64,000 nucleotides of DNA, from assembly GCF_030758455.1 (NCBI RefSeq), contig NZ_CP132353.1, positions 3,472,001 through 3,536,000 on the forward strand. The letters are read 5' to 3'. Source of the DNA: Erwinia pyri. Lineage in GTDB: Bacteria; Pseudomonadota; Gammaproteobacteria; Enterobacterales; Enterobacteriaceae. Each line of letters opens with the position of its first letter. Position 1 is the stretch's first letter. The position numbers were made by a program, and so were the translations under genes. The notes beneath the pieces are model-generated. The model searched no databases, was not told the DNA's origin, and saw only the letters and a list, made by a program, of their open reading frames with translations. Below are positions 30,950-39,102 of this stretch, in pieces.

Positions 30950-31806
30950 CGCAAAATCTCACCGACCTCGACGTTGCCGCCCCTGTGCGCCGACGTCGTC
31001 CCCGCATGACCTCGCTGGCTATTGGCGGCACGCTGGTGGCCGTGCTGCTGCTGGCAGCGCTGCTGGCCCCGCTGCTGGCGCCTTACGATCCCAATGCGCA
31101 AATGATGTCGGCACGCCTGCTGCCCCCCTCTGCTGCCCACTGGTTTGGCACCGATGGCTTTGGCCGCGATCTGCTTTCCCGGGTGATTTACGGTTCCCGC
31201 CCTACGCTGCTGCTGGTGTCGCTGATCCTGGTACTGACCATCCCGGTGGGGATGCTGATTGGCATCAGCGCCGGTTACCTGGGCGGCTGGACGGAGCGCG
31301 TGCTGATGCGCATTACCGATATCTTTCTGTCGCTGCCTAACCTGGTGATCGCCCTCGCGCTGGTCGCCATGCTGGGTCCGGGACTGATGAACGGCGCGCT
31401 GGCGCTGGCGCTGACCAGCTGGCCGCCATTTGCCCGCCAGGCGCGGGCGGAAACGCTGGCGCTACGCCGTAGTGATTATCTGGCCGCCGCCCGCATGCAG
31501 GGTATTAATGGCCTGCGGCTGATGTTCGGCCATATTCTGCCGCTTTGTATGCCAAGCGCGGTGGTCCGCGCCGCGCTGAGTCTGGGCGGGATCATTCTCT
31601 CTGCTGCCGGCCTGGGCTTTCTGGGCATGGGCGTTCAGCCGCCTACCGCAGAGTGGGGATCGATGGTAGCTGAAGGCAGTAAAGTAATTTTCGACCAGTG
31701 GTGGGTAGCGGCAGCCCCTGGTGGCGCTATTTTGTTTGCCAGCCTGGCCTTTAACCTGACGGGCGATGGCCTGCGTGACCGACTGGATACCCGAAATGGC
31801 AACTGA
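30946..31806 (+). CDS. ABC permease (DppC/OppC type)
   Basis: A 286-residue permease of the DppC class: RLLPPSAAHWFGTDGFGRDLLSRVIYGSR (in pieces) and the EAA loop RRSDYLAAARMQGINGLRLMFGHILP are diagnostic. It begins in a 4-base overlap with the previous permease and its 3' end overlaps the ATPase start by 11 bases. Confidence 0.93.
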   Translation: MTQNLTDLDVAAPVRRRRPRMTSLAIGGTLVAVLLLAALLAPLLAPYDPNAQMMSARLLPPSAAHWFGTDGFGRDLLSRVIYGSRPTLLLVSLILVLTIPVGMLIGISAGYLGGWTERVLMRITDIFLSLPNLVIALALVAMLGPGLMNGALALALTSWPPFARQARAETLALRRSDYLAAARMQGINGLRLMFGHILPLCMPSAVVRAALSLGGIILSAAGLGFLGMGVQPPTAEWGSMVAEGSKVIFDQWWVAAAPGGAILFASLAFNLTGDGLRDRLDTRNGN

Positions 31807-32644
31807 AACCCCTCCTCTTATCGTCGCCGACAGCCTGCGGATTGCCAGCGCCTCCGGCCAGCCGCTGGTGAAAAACATCAGCTTTACGCTGGGCCGCGAG
31901 CGCGTGGCGCTGGTGGGCGAATCCGGTTCGGGCAAGTCGCTGACGGCGCGCAGCCTGATGGGCCTACTCTCGCCGGGTCTTGATCTGCAGGCCGCCACGC
32001 TGAGCGTAGCGGGCGAAAACGCCCTGACCCTGAGCGAACGCCGCTGGAGCCAGCTCCGAGGCAGCAGTATGGCAATGGTGATGCAGGATCCCAAATATGC
32101 GTTGAATCCTATGCGCACCATCGGCTGGCAGGTTGCCGAACCGCTGAAGTTGCACACCCGACTGAGCCGCGCGGAGATCAAAGAGAAAGTTTGTGACATG
32201 CTGGATGCGGTTGGATTACCGGATCCTAAGCAGTTGATGCAGCGCTATCCGCACCAGCTTTCTGGCGGGATGGGTCAGCGCGTCATGCTGGCGATAGCGC
32301 TGATTGCCGATCCGCACTGTCTGATTGCCGACGAACCGACCTCGGCACTCGATCACGCCATGCGCGACCAGGTGCTGGCGCTGATCCGTCGTCTGGTGGA
32401 GCAACGCAACATGGGATTACTGCTGATCAGTCACGATCTGCAGCAGGTTTCCGAACATTGTGAGCGGGTAATGGTGATGTATCAGGGCGAAATCCTGGAT
32501 ACGCTGCCCGCCGCAGACCTGCCGCGGGCAACCCATCCCTATACCAGTACGCTCTGGTCCTGCCGCCCGAGTAAGGCGACGCAGGGGCAGACATTACCGG
32601 TACTGGACCGCACTGCGCTGGAGGCCTGGCGTGAACATGATTGA
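31796..32644 (+). CDS. ABC ATPase (DppD/OppD type)
   Basis: A 282-residue ATPase from ATG 31796 inside the end of the permease gene. Walker A GESGSGKS, signature LSGGMGQR, Walker B CLIADEPTSALD and switch SHDL are intact. C-terminal HPYTSTLWSC resembles the oligopeptide-specific tail, although the cysteine-rich Fe-S tail seen in some OppD/DppD proteins is short. Overlaps the next gene by 14 bases. Confidence 0.93.
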   Translation: MATETPPLIVADSLRIASASGQPLVKNISFTLGRERVALVGESGSGKSLTARSLMGLLSPGLDLQAATLSVAGENALTLSERRWSQLRGSSMAMVMQDPKYALNPMRTIGWQVAEPLKLHTRLSRAEIKEKVCDMLDAVGLPDPKQLMQRYPHQLSGGMGQRVMLAIALIADPHCLIADEPTSALDHAMRDQVLALIRRLVEQRNMGLLLISHDLQQVSEHCERVMVMYQGEILDTLPAADLPRATHPYTSTLWSCRPSKATQGQTLPVLDRTALEAWREHD

Positions 32645-33302
32645 ACTGGCTGAAGTCAGCGTTTCCCATCGTCAGGGATATGAACAACGTACCGTGGTGC
32701 ATGACGTGACGCTCACTGTACAACCTGGCGAATGTTTTGGTCTGGTCGGCCCCTCTGGCTGCGGCAAGTCTTCGCTGCTGTGGGTGCTTGCCGGACTGAA
32801 CCCCAACTGGCAAGGCGCGATGTCGCTGGCTGGCCATGCTGTGAAGCCGGGTAAAGCCTTTACCGGCCAGCTGCGTCAGGATGTGCAGATGGTGTTTCAG
32901 GATCCTTACGCCTCGCTGCATCCCCGCCATCGTCTTCGTCGTACCCTGGCGGAGCCGCTGAAGCTGCTGAAAGTGGCCGATATCAACGATCGTATCGATC
33001 AGGGATTCCGCCACGTGGGGCTGGATCCTGCGCTGGCCGACCGTTACCCGCATCAGCTCTCTGGCGGCCAGCGTCAGCGTGTGGCGATTGTGCGTGCGCT
33101 GCTGCTGCAGCCAAAAATCCTGCTGCTGGATGAACCCACCTCGGCCCTGGATATGTCAGTTCAGGCTGAAATTCTCAATTTGCTGAACAGCCTGAAGGCG
33201 CAGGATAATCTGACCATGGTGCTGGTGAGTCACGATCCCGATGTGATCGATCATATGTGCGATCGCGCCGTGCGGATGGATAAAGGGTTTATCGTCAGTT
33301 AA
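32631..33302 (+). CDS. ABC ATPase (DppF/OppF type, short)
   Basis: A 223-residue ATPase from GTG 32631, supported by GGAGG 6 bases upstream (ATG 32637 is also in frame). Walker A GPSGCGKS, signature LSGGQRQR, Walker B ILLLDEPTSALD and SHDPDVI are intact. It is shorter than usual DppF (about 320 residues) because the C-terminal oligopeptide domain is absent. Last gene of the import operon. Confidence 0.92.
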   Translation: MNMIELAEVSVSHRQGYEQRTVVHDVTLTVQPGECFGLVGPSGCGKSSLLWVLAGLNPNWQGAMSLAGHAVKPGKAFTGQLRQDVQMVFQDPYASLHPRHRLRRTLAEPLKLLKVADINDRIDQGFRHVGLDPALADRYPHQLSGGQRQRVAIVRALLLQPKILLLDEPTSALDMSVQAEILNLLNSLKAQDNLTMVLVSHDPDVIDHMCDRAVRMDKGFIVS

Positions 33303-33330
33303 CGGGTTGTGGCTTTACAGGGAGTGAAAC

Positions 33331-33355
33331 GGGCGGCAAAGTGCCGCCCTTGTTT
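33331..33355 (+). terminator. Terminator of the ABC importer operon
   Basis: GGGCGGCA / TGCCGCCC stem, 3-base loop, then TTGTTT. It lies 29 bases after the last ATPase stop. Confidence 0.75.
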
Positions 33356-33390
33356 CAGGAGAGGGGCGAACTCCTGAAAATTAAAGCGCT

Positions 33391-33585
33391 TCAGGAGATG
33401 GCGGAGTCTGAAGCGTGCTTGTGCTTATCAGCCTCAAAATGGGCTTTGAACTGCTCGTAAATAGAGATCATATTTGCTGCGTCACCCTGCAATGGGCTGA
33501 GTTTGCCGGCACGTACCAGTTCAATTACCAGTTGCAGCGCAGCCTGCTTTGGGCTGCTGGCAGGATGGGAGATTTCAGTTGTCAT
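33391..33585 (-). CDS. Small protein of unknown function
   Basis: A 64-residue protein from ATG 33585 (GGAAG five bases upstream); an ATG four codons earlier lacks a ribosome site. The middle (KQAALQLVIELVRAGKLSP) is a predicted helix and the end (FKAHFEADKHKHASDSAIS) is charged. It has no recognised motif. It lies between the ABC operon and the AriR-like gene and may be part of the small stress-gene set, but only by position. Confidence 0.65.
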   Translation of the reverse strand: MTTEISHPASSPKQAALQLVIELVRAGKLSPLQGDAANMISIYEQFKAHFEADKHKHASDSAIS

Positions 33586-33768
33586 CGTGGCTTCCATGAA
33601 AAGGAGTAAAAGGTAATTTTAACAACATTCCTCCATTCTGGTTAACTTTTTCCAGCTCTTACGCGGGCTGCTTTTACTCAGCGACCTCTGCCCTGAGGCG
33701 TTGCCTTTTGCCGGGCAATGTTGATTTATTGAGCCAATTTTTGCCGTACTCCAGCTCCCTTTTCAAAG

Positions 33769-33799
33769 TTGTACAATTTTCCAAATAAACTTGTACAAC
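33769..33799 (+). promoter_or_regulatory. MlrA/BluR-like dyad with 19-bp promoter spacer
   Basis: Two copies of the palindrome TTGTACAA lie at 33769-33776 and 33791-33798. The half-sites TTGTACA / TGTACAA resemble the published MlrA box (AATTGTACA ... TGTACAATT), though the gap is 16 rather than 12. Reading TTGTAC as -35 and TACAAC (33794-33799) as -10 gives a 19-bp spacer, the geometry of MerR-family promoters. The AriR-like gene follows. In E. coli the related operon is controlled by BluR, an MlrA paralogue. Confidence 0.5.
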
Positions 33800-33851
33800 A
33801 TGCAAAAAGCGACTACCTTTCTACGCTGTAACGAATTATGCATTTGCATGT

Positions 33852-33896
33852 CCTCAGGAAGTGATAGTGGGTTTCCCACTTCCCGAGGCAGCTTTT
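33852..33896 (+). terminator. Hairpin and T-run in ariR leader
   Basis: CCTCaGGAAGTG (33852-33863) pairs with CACTTCCcGAGG (33877-33888). A competing perfect hairpin, AGTGGG-TTT-CCCACT, sits inside at 33866-33880. GCAGCTTTTTGC follows. It lies about 80 bases before the AriR-like start, so it may be an attenuator or the end of a small RNA begun at the dyad promoter. Confidence 0.5.
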
Positions 33897-33975
33897 TGCT
33901 GAAAATAATAAATCGATCGTTTAAAAACTATTACCTGCATCCTGCCGTTGTCCTGGCCGGATATTTGGAGAGAAA

Positions 33976-34239
33976 ATGATGCATGCAGAATTACCGTCTT
34001 CCCCTCATGAATTAATGGACTATTTTAAAGCCGAAATGCAGGAAGCTGAAAGCGAAGTCGCTATTCTCGGTTCGATTGTTGTTGAAATTTTGCAAAGCGG
34101 TAGGTCTGTTACCAATAAAACGATCATTGCGCAACTGCTTCACCGCCTGGAAACCACCAGCGATGTCGTTTCGCTGGATACCTACCGGCATGTGCTGGAG
34201 ATGGTCGTGCATCAGACGGAAGATGACTTTATTGGCTAA
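33976..34239 (+). CDS. AriR/YmgB-like biofilm and acid-stress connector
   Basis: An 87-residue helical protein very like E. coli AriR (YmgB): LLHRLETTSDVVSLDTYRHVLEM (in pieces) aligns with the LETTSD core, and ends QTEDD. ATG 33976 and 33979 are both possible with GGAGAG upstream. AriR represses biofilm and aids acid survival, working with the Rcs phosphorelay. The leader carries an MlrA/BluR-like dyad and a hairpin. It is separated from its YcgZ-like and YmgA-like relatives, unlike the E. coli operon. Confidence 0.87.
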   Translation: MMHAELPSSPHELMDYFKAEMQEAESEVAILGSIVVEILQSGRSVTNKTIIAQLLHRLETTSDVVSLDTYRHVLEMVVHQTEDDFIG

Positions 34240-34616
34240 TCTCTGCCGCTGCAGCAGGCACTTACTTCTGTAGCGGCTTTACTCCTTAACTCAAATCCTC
34301 TTTTGCTGAAAAAAATGTGCAGCAATCTGGTCCTTTTTTTTGCCAACGATCTCTCCTGCTTTATTCACTAATTCACTTTTTTCAGCTTATCAATCATCTA
34401 ATAAAGCCAAAACACCCCTTCGATCACATTAGCGAAATTAAGACCAGGTAAAATAAGAGTAGTCTGCTGGTGCGCCCCCAGGCTTCGTCCGATATTGACC
34501 AGCTGAACTTGCAGTCCCCCCTGCGATAATGCCAGGGTCAATAACGCTGACAACCTTTCCCCGCAAAGCTTGCCAGTCAGGGTAATCTCTTTTTAAACTT
34601 TTTCTGGCTCTCTGAT
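34240..34616. other. 377-base gap with ariR terminator
   Basis: A 10-bp stem GCCGCTGCAG / CTGTAGCGGC (34245-34277) followed by TTTACTCC probably ends the AriR-like transcript. The remainder is T-rich on the plus strand and shows no convincing gene. Confidence 0.55.
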
Positions 34617-34835
34617 ATGAATGGATTAACGAAAATTGTTCTCGCCTTCGCGTTTAGCAGCTCCTTAGCGCAGGCTGAGCCCGTTACGCTGACGCTTTCG
34701 CAGGAGCAGGATGGTGGCGACGCCGGACGCGCCTGTATGTATATTCACCAGGGGAAAGCGGAATACCGGCTGGTGCAGCCTCAGCAAACCTGCCCTTCCA
34801 CCCTGACGCTGGAGGTATCAGGCACGCATACCTGA
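34617..34835 (+). CDS. Small exported protein of unknown function
   Basis: A 72-residue protein with a signal peptide likely cut at AQA/EP (residue 21). The mature ~52 residues contain two cysteines (ACMYIH and TCPST), suggesting one disulfide in the periplasm. The ribosome site before ATG 34617 is weak. No family recognised. Confidence 0.6.
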   Translation: MNGLTKIVLAFAFSSSLAQAEPVTLTLSQEQDGGDAGRACMYIHQGKAEYRLVQPQQTCPSTLTLEVSGTHT

Positions 34836-34956
34836 TAACGGGCAGTTTTTTTCTTGTCTGGAGATACGTCCGGCTCGGGGAATATGTTACCTTTAGCCGG
34901 ATGGCGATAATCTGACTCTTATTCTCAGATTATGCTTTTTGACAAGGAGTTAGGCA

Positions 34957-35970
34957 TTGAAAACGATCAATATTAAGCTGCTAACTCTGGTGGCAACATT
35001 TTTCGTCATTTTGTTGCATACTGCAGCGCTGCCGTTTGCCCGCTTTCACACCGGCTGGTCCGTAGCGGTAATGTATGAAACGCTGGGCCGTATTGCTTTT
35101 CCGCTTTTCCTGCTGATAGCGGGCTACGTTTCACTCAATAAAAATGAGTCGCTGCTCAGCACGCTTAAAACCCGCGTACTTGATCTGGTGATCCCACTGA
35201 TTGCCTGGTCAGCTATTTATCTGGCTTACAGCAACCTGGTTCACGCTAATAAGGCGCCCGTCAGCCTGCTGGATCTGCTCAGTACTCCCGCTTATCCGCA
35301 TATGTGGTTCATTTATACAATGATCCTGCTCTATCTGGTGACGCCGCTGCTTAACACGTTCATCACCCATGGCAGCCAGCAGCGGGTAAACTACACGCTG
35401 ACGGTCTGGTTTGTTCTCGCCTCAGTCTATGTGCTGCTGGATAATGTGAAAGCGAGCCTGCTGGAAAATAGCGTGCTCCCTATACCAAGCAATATTGACA
35501 TGGTGGTTTATCTCTCTGGTTTTTATATTCTGGGTGGCGTGGTTCGTCGTTTTAATATCACCCCGAAGGTAACCATTTCGGCCATTATTTTTGTGCTGGC
35601 TGCGGTACTGACCGCCGTAATGGCTTACTCCTTCTCTAAAAGCATCTACAGGCCAAACGATCTCTTCCTGTTCTATTCGGCACCAACGATGGTCATCATC
35701 TCGCTGGGCTGCTTTTTCATGCTGTTAAACGCCTCATTCCGCTATAACCGGCCTGTTATTAAAGCGCTGAGAATTCTTTCACGGTTGAGTCTGGGGATCT
35801 TCTTTGTTCATGCCATAGTCCTGGAAGCTCTGGTAGCGGTACTGAAGCTGGATTTCACCGGTTACTCCTCCATCATTACCATTCCTCTGGTGGCGCTGGC
35901 CTGCTTTGCCATCTCTGCGGGCATAATTTTTCTGCTCCAGCGCATCCCTTATGTGCGACGCGTGACCTGA
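34957..35970 (+). CDS. Acyltransferase 3 family membrane protein (WecH/OafA-like)
   Basis: A 337-residue protein with about ten helices. It starts at TTG 34957, with AAGGAG 7 bases upstream. FFVILLHTAALPF carries the conserved catalytic-type His, and the AFPLFLLIAGYVSL and HMWFIYTMILLYLVTPLL segments fit the acyltransferase-3 family. Such enzymes O-acetylate surface sugars such as ECA, O-antigen or exopolysaccharide. It is monocistronic with a strong terminator; the acceptor is unknown. Confidence 0.87.
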   Translation: MKTINIKLLTLVATFFVILLHTAALPFARFHTGWSVAVMYETLGRIAFPLFLLIAGYVSLNKNESLLSTLKTRVLDLVIPLIAWSAIYLAYSNLVHANKAPVSLLDLLSTPAYPHMWFIYTMILLYLVTPLLNTFITHGSQQRVNYTLTVWFVLASVYVLLDNVKASLLENSVLPIPSNIDMVVYLSGFYILGGVVRRFNITPKVTISAIIFVLAAVLTAVMAYSFSKSIYRPNDLFLFYSAPTMVIISLGCFFMLLNASFRYNRPVIKALRILSRLSLGIFFVHAIVLEALVAVLKLDFTGYSSIITIPLVALACFAISAGIIFLLQRIPYVRRVT

Positions 35971-35976
35971 ACAGAC

Positions 35977-36009
35977 AAAAACGGCCGCTCAGTTGAGCGG
36001 CCGTTTTTT
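35977..36009. terminator. Strong bidirectional terminator
   Basis: A-tract plus ACGGCCGCTCA / TGAGCGGCCGT and a T6 run, 2-base loop. It serves the acyltransferase gene (plus) and the YmgA-like gene (minus). Confidence 0.93.
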
Positions 36010-36037
36010 CGGCAAAGAGCCGGATTGCCACCTGCCA

Positions 36038-36268
36038 TCAATAGAGTGATGAGGCAAATCTGTGTGGCTGGTTGATCGCTTTCCGCGCGATCCAGTAGAG
36101 CAAAATGCGTTCTTCATCGCCATCCTGATCTGCCATCGCCAACAATTTTAGTGCCAGCGTAGCCTTGTTAACCGGCTGTCCCGTGATGCTCAGGTCAACC
36201 ACCGCTTTGCCTATGATATTACAGACTTCATCTTCACTTGAGGTTGGTAGCTCGCTTTCAATACTCAT
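36038..36268 (-). CDS. YmgA/AriR-family connector protein
   Basis: A 76-residue protein from ATG 36268 with a strong AGGAGG; 19 open codons upstream are rejected. SSEDEVCNIIGKAVVDLSITGQPVNK (in pieces) followed by ATLALKLLAMAD matches the YmgB-fold pattern (short helical core, G(Q/R)xVNK turn). It is the third member of this group in the window, and the most divergent. Likely an Rcs or biofilm connector; partner unknown. Confidence 0.75.
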   Translation of the reverse strand: MSIESELPTSSEDEVCNIIGKAVVDLSITGQPVNKATLALKLLAMADQDGDEERILLYWIARKAINQPHRFASSLY

Positions 36269-36356
36269 TCTCTCCTCCTGTTGTGGGTAAACATTAAGCC
36301 TGGCAGAGCGCGCGGAGAATGCCATCTCATGGTCACACTCTCTTCACACAACCGTG

Positions 36357-36950
36357 CTAAGTCCAGCCAAACCCGGCATTTTTTTGCGGTAAATTATCGA
36401 GCGAGTGGCAGCGGTACACCCATGCAGGCGGCAGATTGCACAGCACGCGGGTCCGGTTCCAGGCAAAGTATTCAGAAATGAGCGGCTCTGACAGCGAGGT
36501 GTACTGGAACTGAACAAAGACGCCCTGCGGACTCAGTAATGAGGCTGCGCGCTCCAGGATGCCGTGACGCACCGCCTTCGGCAGGGATAAGAGCGGCAAG
36601 CCTGAAAATATAGCGTCATACTCTTCATTAAGGGCTTCGGCAGAGGCGCCGGTCACCCTCAGCCTTTCATCCTGAAGAGCTGCCAGCTTAGGGTGGAAGC
36701 GGCTGTTAGTTTCAAAGGCCAGCAGTTCTGCATCCGGCCGCATCCGCGTCAGCAGATGTCGGGTTAACACACCATCTCCTGCGCCAAGCTCGGCAATGCG
36801 TGTGCACTGGCTCCAGTCAACGGCATTTGACATCGTTTTGCACAGAGCCAGAGAAGAAGGTGCAATGGTACCTGTTTTCCGCGGATCGGAGATGAATTCC
36901 TTCAAGTAACCGGTTTTATCTTTGATATAAGAAAACGCAGATAACAACAT
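36357..36950 (-). CDS. Class I SAM-dependent methyltransferase
   Basis: A 197-residue enzyme from ATG 36950 (GAGG upstream; 14 further codons open). AELGAGDGVLTRHLL is the SAM motif I, followed by an acidic strand end (LLAFETNSRF). The N-terminal ISDPRKTGTIAPSS region resembles KsgA- or phospholipid-N-methyltransferase-like (PmtA) proteins. Substrate not determined; the N-terminus may contact membranes. Monocistronic. Confidence 0.82.
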   Translation of the reverse strand: MLLSAFSYIKDKTGYLKEFISDPRKTGTIAPSSLALCKTMSNAVDWSQCTRIAELGAGDGVLTRHLLTRMRPDAELLAFETNSRFHPKLAALQDERLRVTGASAEALNEEYDAIFSGLPLLSLPKAVRHGILERAASLLSPQGVFVQFQYTSLSEPLISEYFAWNRTRVLCNLPPAWVYRCHSLDNLPQKNAGFGWT

Positions 36951-37505
36951 AGTTGAGCCTCTGGCTAAAGGGTGACTTGCAGTAGGCCACAATTAACTTC
37001 GTGAGTTCTTAAAACCCTTCACTTCCGCTGTAAAACCAGGAGTAATCGCATAAATTTTTTGCCTTTTATTTCAATGTGTTTATATCTGGCAACAGCTGAA
37101 AATATTGGCTCACATCCTGTTCATGTAATAATAAATTTGAGTTAGGAGAAAATAACGGGAAAAGCGGGGAAAAATGTAGCGGTATTTATTCTTAAAACAG
37201 CGGAAATAATAAAGTCTGAAATGGCTGCGTATTATGGCCACCCTGACCCAATATTCCATTCCGTCAGCGGCGGCCGGCTCTGAGATAATTCTGTCTTTAT
37301 CTGAAGATATTCACCTCACCAAAGGCCCTGCAAAGAAAACGCCGTTTTTACTGCGATAAATCACTCTTAAAATCAACGGATCTGTTTCTGTAACCTCTTA
37401 ATCAGACTGATAATATTCCCTTGTCAGTCGTCCTCTGTTCAACCCTGAACTTTAAAATTATGCTCTGCTTCCTGGCCCCCTGACACCTTCCCGAGGAGCG
37501 ATAAA
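36951..37505. other. 555-base gap with possible RcsAB-like site before yjbE
   Basis: No gene seen. TGATAATATTCCCT at 37408-37421 matches the wza-type RcsAB box (TAAGAATATTCCTA) at 10 of 14 positions and lies upstream of a TAAAAT / TATGCT region near 37453-37464. Another half-site, TTATTCTTA, is at 37186. Both are weak alone but yjbE is Rcs-controlled in E. coli. The unusual length suggests complex control or a long leader. Confidence 0.4.
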
Positions 37506-37751
37506 ATGAGAAAAATGAACGCGCTTGCGCTGTTACTGATGATGGCCACCAGCGCCAGCGTTTATGCTGCACCTACTACTGGCGCAGCGGCAGGAAGTGA
37601 AGCCACTGCGATGTCTGATGGCAACTCCAATGCGGTAGGTATCGGCGCAGTGGGTGCTTTACTGGGTATTGCTCTGGCTACCATGGGCGGCGGCGGCGAT
37701 GGCTCTAACACCGGTACCACCACCACCACTACCGGCACCCAGGCGCACTAA
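37506..37751 (+). CDS. yjbE: YjbE-like exported protein
   Basis: An 81-residue secreted protein with signal peptide (cut at VYA/AP), then GAAAGSEATAMSDGNSNAVGIG and the ending GGGDGSNTGTTTTTTGTQ, nearly identical in design to E. coli YjbE. In E. coli, yjbEFGH directs an Rcs- and RpoE-linked exopolysaccharide. Here yjbF, yjbG and yjbH do not follow; the next gene is convergent. GAGGAGC precedes ATG 37506. Confidence 0.87.
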   Translation: MRKMNALALLLMMATSASVYAAPTTGAAAGSEATAMSDGNSNAVGIGAVGALLGIALATMGGGGDGSNTGTTTTTTGTQAH

Positions 37752-37824
37752 AGCGCATTGCCTGTCTCTTTGACCGTTTACCGGACACTGAGACAGGCCG
37801 CTTTTCCCTTCCTCTGCCTTCGGG

Positions 37825-38712
37825 TTACACGCTCTTCAGTTCACGCAGCACCGCTTCCACTTTTCGACACTCCTCCGCTCTCAGCGGTAACAGAGGCCGT
37901 GGTAAGACGGGCGTACAGATCCCCATAATCTCCACTGCGCAATACATGACGCGCAGGCTGCTGAGCGTTTTAAACAGCGTCCACATTGGCTGAAGTTCGG
38001 CATTCAGCAGGGCAAGCCGATCGCCATCCCCCTGGCGCGCTGCTAAAGCCAGCGACATCGCCTGCGCGGGCAGTAAACCGCCCAACACGCTATACCAGGT
38101 ATCGCCTCCGGCTAACATCGCTTCAGGTGCGTGCCAGTCCACGCTGAACCCCAGAGCAAAATCCCGAGGAAAGTGCGCTCTCAATGAGGAGATAAAAGCG
38201 CTGTCGGTCCGCTCTGAAGAGGGATACTTCAGCGCCTTGACGCCAGGCAGACTGGCAAGCCGGGCCAGTAAAGCGGGCGTAAAGGTAAAGTGTGTTGTCC
38301 CCGGATTGTTATAGATACAGAGAGGTAATGAAGTGCTCTCAGAGACTGCAACAAAATGCTGAAAGACCTCTTCTTCGGTTAGCGGCGTATAGGAAACAGG
38401 GGCCAGCAGCAGTGCATCGGCACCTGCCTCTTCAGCATCCTGCGCCAGGGCAATTGCCTCATCGGTGCGGAGTGCACCCGCGCTGACCATAACCGGCACG
38501 CTGCCCTGCAGGCAATTTACCGTAGCCTCAATCGCCCTTCGCTTCTCTTCCCGGCGAAGAAAGGCATAAAGCCCCGTACTGCCAAGAAGCCCCACTGAAT
38601 CGACATCAGCCTGCCTGAGCCGTAGCACGATTTTTTCAAGCGCTGCGACATCAACCTCACCTCCCGTGTTAAGCGGTGTGACAGGAAAAGCAGAAAGCCC
38701 ATGAAATTGCAT
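37825..38712 (-). CDS. Dihydrodipicolinate synthase (DapA) family lyase
   Basis: A 295-residue aldolase-type TIM barrel from ATG 38712, with GGAGG upstream. The Tyr of LCIYNNPGTTHF and the Schiff-base Lys of VKALKYPSS are present. GSTGLYAFL replaces the usual GTTGE, so it belongs to a side branch rather than DapA itself. Likely a pyruvate-dependent or retro-aldol enzyme on a sugar acid or amino acid; substrate unknown. No catabolic partners adjoin it. Confidence 0.85.
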   Translation of the reverse strand: MQFHGLSAFPVTPLNTGGEVDVAALEKIVLRLRQADVDSVGLLGSTGLYAFLRREEKRRAIEATVNCLQGSVPVMVSAGALRTDEAIALAQDAEEAGADALLLAPVSYTPLTEEEVFQHFVAVSESTSLPLCIYNNPGTTHFTFTPALLARLASLPGVKALKYPSSERTDSAFISSLRAHFPRDFALGFSVDWHAPEAMLAGGDTWYSVLGGLLPAQAMSLALAARQGDGDRLALLNAELQPMWTLFKTLSSLRVMYCAVEIMGICTPVLPRPLLPLRAEECRKVEAVLRELKSV

Positions 38713-38826
38713 TATCACCTCCCTCCTGAGTAGAGACTTTTGTTATATCACCTCTACTCAGGAGGGGAAACGTGCGGCTCATAGCCTATACTTACCGCTG
38801 GGTCTGTTTCATCACAGGAGCGAGCG

Positions 38827-39036
38827 ATGTTGATTGGGTTTGTTCTGCTTGTCAGCGCCTGCGGTTACGATGCCTGCGATGCACTGCCCGTGTCAGAGCA
38901 TATTTTTCCTACTCAGGTAGCGTGTGAGCAAATGGCGGGACGTATTCATCAGCGGAGGCCTGATGCCGTGCTGCTGTGCGGTGAGGTGCACCGGCAGGAA
39001 GGTACCGAGATGACGGTGGTGAAGGGAGAGAAATGA
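38827..39036 (+). CDS. Small cysteine-containing protein (DUF1482-like?)
   Basis: A 69-residue protein starting MLIGFVLLVSACGYDACDAL, with an N-terminal hydrophobic strand, four cysteines in the first ~52 residues and a charged end. The spacing loosely recalls DUF1482 proteins. GGAGCGAGCG precedes ATG 38827. Function unknown. Confidence 0.6.
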   Translation: MLIGFVLLVSACGYDACDALPVSEHIFPTQVACEQMAGRIHQRRPDAVLLCGEVHRQEGTEMTVVKGEK

Positions 39037-39102
39037 TCTGCCCGGTAGCTTAACGCCGCAGCAGCTCGTCTCTGCAGGTGAACCTGCAGAGACGGCAAGA
39101 TT

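Noticed and set aside
33791..33979. Open frame ending in an ATGA overlap with the AriR-like gene
   Set aside because: No ribosome site; the coding sequence passes through the hairpin and T-run and has unlike composition. Overlap is probably chance.
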